This document shows positions 55,467 to 64,000 of a stretch of 64,000 nucleotides of DNA, piece by piece (position 1 is the first letter of the stretch; each line of letters begins with the position of its first letter). Below the pieces are notes generated by a model that was given only the letters and a program-made list of their open reading frames with translations, was not told where the DNA came from and searched no databases. The translations under genes and the position numbers were made by a program. Source of the stretch: Siphonodentalium dalli (Eukaryota; Mollusca; Scaphopoda; Gadilida; Siphonodentaliidae); the NCBI GenBank assembly GCA_032622095.1, contig CP136061.1:192084369-192148368 (forward strand), written 5' to 3'.

Positions 55467-57133
55467 CCATTGGAACAAACGTCGCACTACTGACGACTCG
55501 AATTCAATTAGAATTAAACTTGAGTTTAATTCAAAATTCGTCTGTTGAAACAAACGTCGCATTTAATTCAAGAGGAATCTAAATAATTTCTTAAAATGGT
55601 ATAAAGCGTTCATAAGGGTTTTGGTCAAAACGGCTAAAATAGGAAGTTTTATATCAATTCTAAAATGTTAAATTTAGTGAGAAAATGTGGCTTTTGACTT
55701 CCAAGCGAAGAAATTAATGTCACTATTCTGATGAGTGGAAATTAATGGTTTTATATCGCTATTTCGTAGGTATTTGATACATATTTTAGGTCGGACATGA
55801 GCTGGTACCTTTTTAACAATTTAATAGCAAGATGAGGTCAACGCGGTATACACTATATTACGTCAGTATGCCTATCTAAAACCACGTGGTAAAATAAACA
55901 TAGCGGACATGGACGTATAGCTAGAGAGTCTCCGTTGGGGGGGGGGGGGGTAATAAATTTGCGTAATTCAATTTGCAACCCGCTTGGCTGTTCTTTCACA
56001 TGCCTGACTGAATGGATCAGTAGACTTGTGATCATGCACTGTGCGGACCATGGTTCTGCCAGTAGAAGACAAATCAGATATCTGAACCTGAAAATCCGAT
56101 CATAGTTAGGCACAGCGGGAGAAAAACTTTGAACATGAAAACCGAAACCAAAAATCCATAGCATTAGACTGGCCTCAAACTTTCCAAGTGTTGAAAAATT
56201 CCAACCTGACACCCCCACGAAGGTTGGAAAAGTTCCAACTGATGACCATTTAAGTTCATAATTTTGATCAAAAGCATAGGAAAATAATTAGTAGGTTTTT
56301 TTTTTGGCTGGCCAGGGGGTCATGAGGGACCAGGACACAGGCTTCCCGACTGATAGCCATTTCAGTCAAAATGTTGGACCAAAAGTATGAAAATATGCAA
56401 ATGTTGGTCTAAAAACAACAAATTCCCCAATAATTAATTGTTGGAGAAAACAAATTACAAGAACAATTTCAACCCATCGTTGATGTGAAATTTGCACATG
56501 CACATGCAGTATAGCGTGCATATCCAAACGGAATTAATATTTATTTAGTGCGTCTACTCGCATTTAATATGAAACAAACGTCGCACTATCGTCGACTCAA
56601 ATTCAAATACCACCAAATTACGTCATGCCCGTTGGTGTTTTCCAGTTTCAATTGGAATTCCCTCATTAGCATATCATTATGCAGCTCGTTTGCATTTCTC
56701 CGATTTAAATTCGAGTCGACGGTGATGCAGCGTTTGTTTCAAACACGGATCTCAGACGCATCAGCAATTAGATTCGTGTTGACCACACGCATTCTTCGTC
56801 GGTAGTGCGTCTACTCGCATTTATTTGTAACAAAGATCGCACTACCGACGAATCTAATTCAAATAATTGAATTCGATTCGTCGGTAGTGCGACGGTGATG
56901 CAACGTTTGTTTCAAACACGGATCTCAGACGCATCAGCAATTAGATTCGTGTTGACCACACGCATTCTTCGTCGGCAGTGCGTCTACTCGCATTTATTTG
57001 TAACAAAGATCGCACTACCGACGAATCTAATTCAAATAATTGAATTCGATTCGTCGGTAGTGCGACGTTTGTTCCAAGGTTAATTCAAATGATTGAATTC
57101 GAGTCGCCGGTTGTGCGACGTTTGTTCCAAGGG
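55467..57133. mobile_element. PIF/Harbinger-like non-autonomous element
   Basis: Inverted ends CC(A/C)TTGGAACAAACGTCG, about 40 bases long with the continuation GACTCGAATTCAA, are flanked by TTA on both sides (55,464-55,466 and 57,134-57,136). A 3-bp TWA duplication is typical of PIF/Harbinger. No transposase frame is visible; the frames at 56,548-56,805 and 56,895-57,083 come from an internal repeat. Part of the interior (about 55,560-56,500) is unrelated AT-rich sequence with a G-run at about 55,938-55,949. Confidence 0.65.
56721..57066 (+). repeat. 173-bp tandem duplication with embedded palindrome
   Basis: Two nearly identical copies, 56,721-56,893 and 56,894-57,066, differ at only a couple of positions. 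Each ends in a near-perfect palindrome, CGCACTACCGACGAATC and its complement around TAATTCAAATAATTGAATT (first at 56,838-56,891). The palindrome resembles the element termini, so the duplication probably arose from element ends. Confidence 0.8.
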
Positions 57134-57359
57134 TTACCATCGCATCGGCGTACTGTGAATTAAGAGCTGTAGTCAACCCGACTATATATGTTTGAGCAAT
57201 TATTTAAATCCCAAATATCACTTTTTCCTGATAATGTCCTGTATCGACGTGTTGGCAAAAGAACGATCTACAAGAAAATTATAAAATCAGTTGATACGTT
57301 CACCAACACGGTAACACCTCGTAGCTGTTGACTCGTACACGATGAAGCGGATCTTCAAC

Positions 57360-58450
57360 TTGCGAATATTTAAAATATTGTTCGTGTTTAACCAATTTTT
57401 CATCGGATTTTAACCTGCGACGTCTCAATTCTATACCACGAAATTAGTCAGTCATGATTCCAAAGTGAAATCCTTCACATATATAACGTTCCGTATATGA
57501 ACAAATCAATTACGAATTACAGAACAGTCGCAATCCACCATGCGTAACGTTACGTAACACGCCCGGTGCCGGTGGTCAGTCAGTTGGAGACTTTCCACAA
57601 ATATTCACTGGTGGAACGAGCTTACAGTTGCTAGGAGACAAGGAATCTGCAGAAATAGTTGAATTTATTATTTGTGATTATGTTAGACGAAACAGTTTTT
57701 TGATGCGCTTTGCTTATACATATTACATAGTGATAGTTTAAACACTTCGATTTAAAAAAAAAAGAAGTTTTTGTTTAATTTTATTTTTGAATGTTTTTAG
57801 ATTGAACGTTTTGATCAATTTAACATTAAAATTTAAATTAAAAACAAATATATAATATAATTGTTATATATTTTTTTAGATTGTTTAATTTAACATTTGA
57901 CCAAACATATATTCATGAAATGTCCGGAAACTGCCCCTTTTAATATTAGTTATAATGTTAGTTCTTGTTTAACCTCATTTTAATCGGATTTTAACCTGTG
58001 ACGTCTCAATTTCATACCACGAAATCCTTCATATATATAACGTTTCTTCTATGAACAGATCAATCAGTAACACTATCGCAATCCACCACGCGTAACGTTA
58101 CGCAACACGTACGGTGCCGGTGGACAATCAGATAGCTGAACACAAATATTCACTAGTGGGACGAGATTACGGTTGCCAGGAGACGAGGTGTCTGCAGAAA
58201 TGTATAATGTTTATCAGCGCTTGTGCTTATATTACGACTGACGAAACAGTCTCCTGGGTGCTTATGCATATTGATATTTTAAACATTTTGATTTAAAAAA
58301 AGAAAAAGGAAAATCACTATTTTCTTTTTAATTTAATATTTGAATGATTTTAGACTCGAACTTCTTGCTCAATTCAACATTTTAGCGACAATATATTCCT
58401 GAAATATCCGAAAACTGCCCCTTTTAATCCGTTTAATATCTGTTATAATG
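57360..58450 (+). repeat. Direct duplication of a repeat with a GTAACGTTACG core
   Basis: 57,400-57,960 and 57,960-58,450 share ATTTTAACCTG(C/T)GACGTCTC, GCGTAACGTTACG(T/C)AACACG, GGTGCCGGTGG, an ACAAATATTCACT stretch and a GGAGAC-AGG-TCTGCAGAAAT stretch. An inverted third copy lies at 61,560-61,810. No coding frame is credible. Confidence 0.65.
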
Positions 58451-59220
58451 TTACAGTCTGTATTTAACATATCGAAATGGACAATGAATAACTACGCTTC
58501 TACGAAAACATGAATATATTAAAACTAATAATGCACATACATGTATTATGCAAACATTATCAAGAACGGATGTGGCGGGGAAACTGACCACATTGAATAG
58601 TTGACATGGATTAAGCCTCAAAACGGGACAATGATGCAACCAACTTGAACTTATCTTTACAGCTAACGTAAATTATTGAAATTTATAACCACAAGGGAAC
58701 ATAATGACATTAAAAAATAAAGAAATTTCCCCAGCATAACAGTCATAAAGAACAGGAATATGATCTTGGCAACTATAATTAATGAATTGTTTGAACGATA
58801 TCTGACCAACAACACTCAGCTACTTCATAAGAGAAATGATTACGTTATCATTAGTTTATTTAATTGAATTACATGCGACAGACATGTGTGGCAATTTGTG
58901 ACAGTTGCTATACTAAGATTCTTTGCGTGAGTACTGAGTAATTGCTTATTGTCACTTTCTCTGCAAGAGTTATTTCATTCTGGGTCTGATCAAAGGTTGT
59001 TTGTATATTTGGGTTCGCAAATTTGACGCCGGCAAAAAGTTAAAAGTTGAGCAGGCCTGTGACATAACCGCATGTTATACATACACGTGACAGTTATTTC
59101 AAGTATGTCAGTCTTGGAACACATGTAGACATCCATTTACCCTATACAGAAAATAAATTTACTCTACAATTTATTCAACAGCATGGACAAATAAAGAGCG
59201 TCTATTTATTAATACAGTGG
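58440..59220 (+). repeat. Left arm of a long inverted repeat
   Basis: Pairs with 62,510-63,260 in opposite orientation: the ACATGAATATATTAAAACTA region, a GTGG-GGGGAAACTGACCACA stretch, GTCACTTTCTCTGCAAGAGT, a TTTGACGCCGGCAAAAA stretch and ACAATTTATTCAACAGCATG. The arms are about 0.8 kb and clearly diverged. The spacer (59,220-62,510) contains further hairpins. Confidence 0.75.
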
Positions 59221-59578
59221 TATTATATGCAGTGGTGTTAAAAACAACAACGGGTTGATTGTTCGTTTAAACGTACATGTTTTGTGTTGTGTTTTCGTTG
59301 TTAGTAAATTTTGGCTTAATAGTTTTGAATGATGATGCTCTTCTGACATTGAACCTTTCCAGGTCCTATTATAATACAAAGCTGGTGTATTATATAATAA
59401 TTAGGCAGATAATAACCAATCACGCGTTCGTTTAGTGTATTATACTAGTGCGTTCTCTCTATTAAAACAATCAAGTTGAATCATCAAACTATTGATGTGA
59501 GATGAAACACGTTTTTTTATGAAACATTTTGTACTAGTATATATCTTAGAAATATCGGTAATATCAGGGAAATGTATA

Positions 59579-59646
59579 GTCTGTTCCACATCCCAAACTG
59601 GCCCACCACCTCTGCTGCACATGGGCCAGTTTGGGATGGAGCAGAC
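59579..59646. repeat. 68-base hairpin, pre-miRNA size
   Basis: The left arm GTCTGTTCCACATCCCAAAC + TGGCCCA pairs with the right arm TGGGCCAGTTTGGGATGG + AGCAGAC, apart from one T/G wobble and a two-base bulge, around a 16-base loop. The size and stem resemble a microRNA precursor; a short MITE is equally possible. Confidence 0.5.
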
Positions 59647-59938
59647 CAGGTAATATAATTATATAAAATTTGGGCGATGATAGGATCGAGCATTAGCCAA
59701 ACTACGAGAAGGCAAAGTTAACTTTGAAAGTTCTTCTCTTAAAATTGTTAGATATTTTGTAACCCCCGATCGAATCAATTTTAATAAAACAACACTAAGC
59801 TTGCCTCTGGTAGAAACTATAGTATATAACATGCGTACATTTGTACACGAAACTAACTATAAACATGATAAATCAGAGTGCCTTTGGAAAAATCCTCATT
59901 TCATACATGAAAAAAATATTCAAGCGGTACATATTTTT

Positions 59939-60249
59939 CCATGCTTAAATTAGAACTGGCTCGGCCATTGTTCATTTTTGGATCAAGATATGTGGAAAAC
60001 ACATGCACGACGAACAAATGTATTAGATGTGTTCTGACCTTCCACACACATACACTATTTATTCATACGGTAATCATACCATATAAGGGAACAGGAACTC
60101 TGGTTGCTCATATAATTATAAGATTGATAATGTGTATGTGTGTGGAAGGTCAGAACACATCTAATACATTTGTTTGTCGTGCATGCGTTTTCCGACATAT
60201 CTTGATCCAAAAATGAACAATGGCCGGGCCAGTTCTAATTTAAGCATGG
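59939..60249. repeat. Snap-back inverted repeat, 117-base arms
   Basis: The left arm (59,939-60,055) and right arm (60,132-60,249) are complements with about four differences, around a 76-base loop. The arms contain CATGCTTAAATTAGAACTGG and AATGTATTAGATGTGTTCTG. A related single copy is at 61,335-61,430. The open frame across the left arm is not credible as a gene. 60,250-61,320 shows no recognisable gene. Confidence 0.8.
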
Positions 60250-61559
60250 GAAATTCGATCAGTATCAAAACATCACTTTATTCGTTTACTGAATTATATG
60301 TATATATGCCATGGAAAAGACTAGATTAACAAAGCTGTTGAAACATTCTATAATAACTTTTTGTTAATCTATTTTTCCCCATAGCATATATTCATGTGCT
60401 AATTCGAAGGAAAATCAAATAGACATAATGATCATCTTTGACAATTAAACCTGATGTTATACTAATATGATTCTGTGACGGCCCTGCATGTATATGTGCA
60501 TTCAAAAACTTAACACGCGTCAAGCTGGTGCATGTGTATACGCCCCAAAACAACATAACATGCAATCGCACATAAACGACTGCATGTGCATGCATGATTC
60601 GCAACCGAGTGGCAGAGCATGGATTACGTAACGCCGTAATCTCTTTGATGTGCATGTATTAACATTGCGACCGTATTCGCCATGGTTTTCGCCTTGCGGT
60701 TCGAGTGGAATTACAGTCACCGATGACTATTAAAGTTGGGTCAGCAGATTCTTATTTGTGTTATTAGGTCACAAACAGGAACGGTCTCACATTAAATTTG
60801 TCGCATTAAAGTGAAACGAACGCTTTTTATTTCTACCATGCCAGGATTAGACTAACACGAACGCTCTTTTTTGTTCCATGCCATGTACGTGGCTGTTGTT
60901 TGTTTGGGGCCCATGCTCAAGTTCCAAGTTGTATTTTTTTATGACTTCAATGCGTCTTTTTTTGGGACATATGATGCGCGTATAAAGTTAATTCAAGTAT
61001 TTATAGACCAATTTCGATATCAGTGAAACATTCAAAAGCGATAATATCAGGTGTATTTTGGTGCGCAAACTGCCACCTGGCTTGAACGACAAGGCGGACA
61101 TTTTCATCATTATCTCTTTCTGATTTAGAACCAATGTTAGAGCCATGGCCCGTTTTCACATCGAATCAATTTCAATAAAAAATACTCGAAGCTTGCCTCT
61201 GGTAGCCACTAGCCTACTATATAATATAGTATTTAATAGATGTATACATGCATACGAAACCATAACTAACCTAGAAAAATGAGATTGACGTGAGAAAAGT
61301 CCACATTTCATGAAAAAAAAAATATTCAAGCAGTACATATATATTTTGCCAGGTTTAAATTAGAGCTGAAACGGCAATTATTCGTTTTTGGATCAAATTA
61401 TGTTGAAAAACACGTGCAAGAAAAACAGTGATAAAAATTTATTAGCTGTTTTCCGACTGTCCGGGCGTCCACACAAACACTCTGTATCCTTATCCTGTAA
61501 GGAAATAACCAGGATGTATCCAAAACTCACCACAGCACAATTGTTCATTGATCAACAGC

Positions 61560-61810
61560 TAACTGATTCTGACCACTGGCACCGGACGTGTTACGTAACG
61601 TTACGCATTGTGGATTGCGACTGTTTTGTAATTCCTAATTGACCTGTTTATATATAACGTTATATATATGAAGGATTGCACCTTGGAATCATGACTGACT
61701 AATTTCGTGATATGAAATTGAGACATCGTAAGTTAAAATCCGATGAAGATAGGTTAATTAAACACGAACTATATTTAAAATATTCGCAATTAAGTTGAAG
61801 ATCGGAGTCA
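61560..61810 (-). repeat. Inverted copy of the GTAACGTTACG repeat
   Basis: Reverse complement of about 57,360-57,610: TGACCACTGGCACCGGACGT, GTTACGTAACGTTACGCA, TATATAACGTTATATATATG and GTGATATGAAATTGAGAC. 61,810-62,310 shows no gene. Confidence 0.65.
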
Positions 61811-62314
61811 GTCATCGCGATCAAGTCGGCACCTAAGAGGTGTTGATGAACGTATCAACGGATTTTATAATTTTCTGGATCGTTCTTTTGCCAACACGTC
61901 GATGCACGACATGATCGGAAACAATTTATATTTGTGAGCAAAAACCGCTGTCTGGGTCGGCATATTATAGATGTTGCCGAAATTTATATGACTTTCGGCC
62001 TCATTTGTCGAAGCGTTTTTTTGTATGAGAAAGAACTGCATTCATACAAGCGATTAAAACATGATCATGCACGATCGATTGCGAATATAGTTTGGGATAG
62101 TTTATAGTAAGTTCTGCATGCCCATAGTTTAAACGCGACCACATTGCATGGTTAAAAAAAACAACTATAAACTGCAATGGTCTTGGGCCGCGTTTATATT
62201 CAATTAATTCAAGTTTTAAATTAACGTTGTGGAAGCCACTACAAAAAAATATTTTTAGTGATTGTTTCAAAGGAATTATTATGAATGTCGGGATAACTTT
62301 TCATGGTATTAGTA

Positions 62315-62505
62315 TTAAAGTGAAGTGAAGCACTCCGGTTTGTGATACAATAGAAATGGAGAATAATCTTGCTCAAATTAGTTATTTTTACCAATATTAA
62401 TCTTAATTTACAGTACGCATATATTAATTGAATGGAATGACTCTCGATGGCGAAATAATTTGCGTTAGTTTATCGCGTCCCGAATCAAGATGTAAACATA
62501 TAAGC
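62315..62505 (+). repeat. 380-bp dispersed repeat, copy 3 (partial)
   Basis: Starts TTAAAGTGAAGTGAAGCACTCCGG-like at a TTAA and matches the first half of 29-405. It breaks off after AATCAAGATGTAAACATAT, where the right arm of the long inverted repeat begins. Confidence 0.7.
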
Positions 62506-62509
62506 AATA

Positions 62510-63260
62510 AGCGCTCTTTATTGACCCATGCTGTTGAATAAATTGTAGGGTAAAATTATTTCCTATAGGGTAAATGGACGCCTACATGTGTTCCAAAGAC
62601 TGACATACTTGAAATAACTGTAACACGCGGTTATGGCACAGGTCGATTCCGCCTTCTCAACTTTTAAAAATTTTTGCCGGCGTCAATTTTGTGAACCCAA
62701 GTATAAAACCGACCTTTGATTCAGAATGAAATAACTCTTGCAGAGAAAGTGACAATAAGTAATCATTAACGCAGTGAATCTTAGTGTAGTAACAGCTGTC
62801 ACAAATTCCCAAAAGTGTCGCACGCGTGATTCATATAAATAGACAACTGGTGACGTAATAATTTAAATTCTCTTTTGATGTAGCTGTGTATCAGGTATCG
62901 TTAAAACAAAATTAGTTGCCACGATCATATTCTTGTTTATGAATTTTATGCTGGGAAAATTTCTTATTTTTTTAATGTCATTACTTCCCCATGTGGTTAA
63001 ACATTTCAATAATTTACATTAGCCATAAAGATCAGTTTAAGTTGATTGCATCATTGTCCCATTTTGAGGTTTAATCCATGGCAACAATTCCATGTGGTCA
63101 GTTTCCCCGCCAGAGCCGTTCCTGATAATGTTTACATAATACATGTATATGCATTATTAGTTTTAATATATTCATGTTTTCTATTTCATACAAACGCAGT
63201 TATTCATAGTATATTTCGATATGTTCAATATAGACTGTAACATTATAACTAATATTAAAA
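62510..63260 (-). repeat. Right arm of the long inverted repeat
   Basis: Inverted partner of 58,440-59,220. The match continues weakly to about 63,350 against 57,850-57,960. The frame at 63,046-63,240 and its inverted partner (58,451-58,639 minus) encode similar peptides only because the DNA is repeated; no start context or domain supports a gene. Confidence 0.75.
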
Positions 63261-63511
63261 GGGGCAGCAAGTTCCGGATATTTCATGAATATGTGTTCGG
63301 TCAAATATTAAATTGAGCAATCTAAAGAAATATAACAATTATATTTTTTTTTTTTAAAGGATTACAATGCTCATGAAACAACAAAACTCTATCGGAAAGC
63401 CACCCCTATTGTGATCACAATAATCCAAGTCCCATAAAAATCGCGTAATAAATAAGCAGAGAAATAAATAAATAATACCGGCACCGGTTGTCGGCTTTCT
63501 CCGTCGCAAAA

Positions 63512-63533
63512 CCTCGCATGACGTCAAGCGAGG
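63512..63533. promoter_or_regulatory. CRE palindrome upstream of the THAP gene
   Basis: CCTCGCATGACGTCAAGCGAGG is a 22-base palindrome with one mismatched pair, centred on a full CRE (TGACGTCA), about 390 bases before the start codon of the THAP gene. CREs of this type bind CREB/ATF proteins in animals. Promoter function is inferred. Confidence 0.45.
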
Positions 63534-63914
63534 TAAACTAATTAAAAACACGGAATCCGAGTCGGATTTAATTGTGTCTACCTATATGACGATGGTAAAT
63601 CCGGAATAGACATCAGCCCGTGAGAGTGATGGAATTACTGCGGGGCATATCAATAGCATTGTGTACTCATGCATGGTTAATTGTCATCGCGCGGTGAGTT
63701 ATATTCACTTGTGATTTGTCTTAAGCGCTGTTTGGAAAGTTATTGTTTTGACAAAAAAACTATAGAAGGCCGATTGAGCGGGGTATGTAACACTTTCGTG
63801 TCAAAAATAAAGCTTATAAAAACACGAGCAGGCATGTGAACTCTATTCGGGCGCGTGTTCACGATGTTGTATATGCCCCGAGTGTCCCGTATTTACAATC
63901 ATTCATTCGTAACA

Positions 63915-64000
63915 ATGCCATATAAATGCAGTGTTTTCGGCTGTGGCTGGTCTTGTGACTTTCAGTTAGGTATAATGCTGTATTCATTTCCAAACGATGT
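63915..64000 (+). CDS. THAP-domain protein, N-terminus (runs off the window)
   Basis: An ATG with A at -3 opens 28 codons to the window edge: MPYKCSVFGCGWSCDFQL, then GIMLYSFPND. The spacing Cys-x4-Cys at residues 5 and 10, followed by the aromatic-Ser-FPxD block at residues 23-28, matches the start of the THAP zinc finger (C2CH), a DNA-binding domain of animal regulators and of P-element-type transposases. The rest of the domain, including the CxxH pair, lies outside. The frame is uninterrupted, so no intron is needed so far. It may be a host regulator or a transposon gene: the region to its left is full of inverted repeats. The 63,360-63,914 stretch would be its promoter. Confidence 0.6.
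   Translation, partial: MPYKCSVFGCGWSCDFQLGIMLYSFPND

Noticed and set aside
58451-58639. Similar 62-64-codon frames at 58,451-58,639 (minus) and 63,046-63,240 (plus)
   Set aside because: Similarity follows from the inverted DNA repeat; no domain, no splice or start support, and changes do not favour codon conservation.

Overview
The window looks like AT-rich genomic DNA of an animal, most likely a marine invertebrate. The evidence is GT/AG introns of many kilobases, a sialomucin gene family known from animals (CD164/endolyn type), the start of a THAP zinc-finger gene, non-LTR retrotransposon remnants, tRNA-derived SINE pieces, Helitron-like arrays and many TTAA-flanked or palindromic non-autonomous DNA elements. 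I cannot name the species from sequence alone. There is no bacterial-style gene density and no rRNA, functional tRNA or CRISPR array. Almost all open frames above 60 codons are repeat-derived or antisense shadows.

Layout. 1-3,500: dispersed and tandem repeats. 3,500-16,430: CD164-like gene A on the + strand (exon 1 at 4,090-4,174, terminal exon at 15,645-16,093). Its 11.5-kb intron is packed with mobile elements, including a four-unit head-to-tail Helitron-like array (5,059-7,857) and a 2.0-kb inverted-repeat element (9,241-11,276). 16,430-23,600: nested repeats and a 5'-truncated, frameshifted reverse transcriptase gene on the minus strand (19,838-21,520). 23,600-31,260: gene B, a second copy of the same locus (exon 1 at 24,202-24,286, terminal exon at 30,355-30,791), with its own insertions. 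31,300-41,100: repeats, including a second, minus-strand head-to-tail Helitron-like array (33,242-34,262) and a tandem segmental duplication (34.5 kb and 37.3 kb). 41,490-51,900: part of a third secreted or membrane mucin-like gene, C (signal-peptide exon and a Thr-rich exon 10 kb apart, + strand). 52,000-63,400: repeats, a Harbinger-like element, long inverted repeats and hairpins. 63,915-64,000: first codons of a THAP-domain gene running off the window.

How it fits together. Genes A and B are close paralogues. Both splice in phase 1 from a signal-peptide exon to a Thr-rich, transmembrane, short-tail exon ending in a Tyr-based sorting signal, as in CD164/endolyn. Gene C has a similar signal exon and the same splice phase and may be a more distant relative. 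Since A and B are duplicates, each acts as the empty-site reference for insertions in the other. That makes several mobile elements and their target sites readable directly: TTAA insertions, the Helitron array in an AT microsatellite, and a SINE pair flanked by an 11-bp repeat. The most unusual structural signals are the two Helitron-like concatemers with exact 3'-CTAG/5'-TC junctions, and a short sequence core shared by at least five otherwise different tandem-repeat families.
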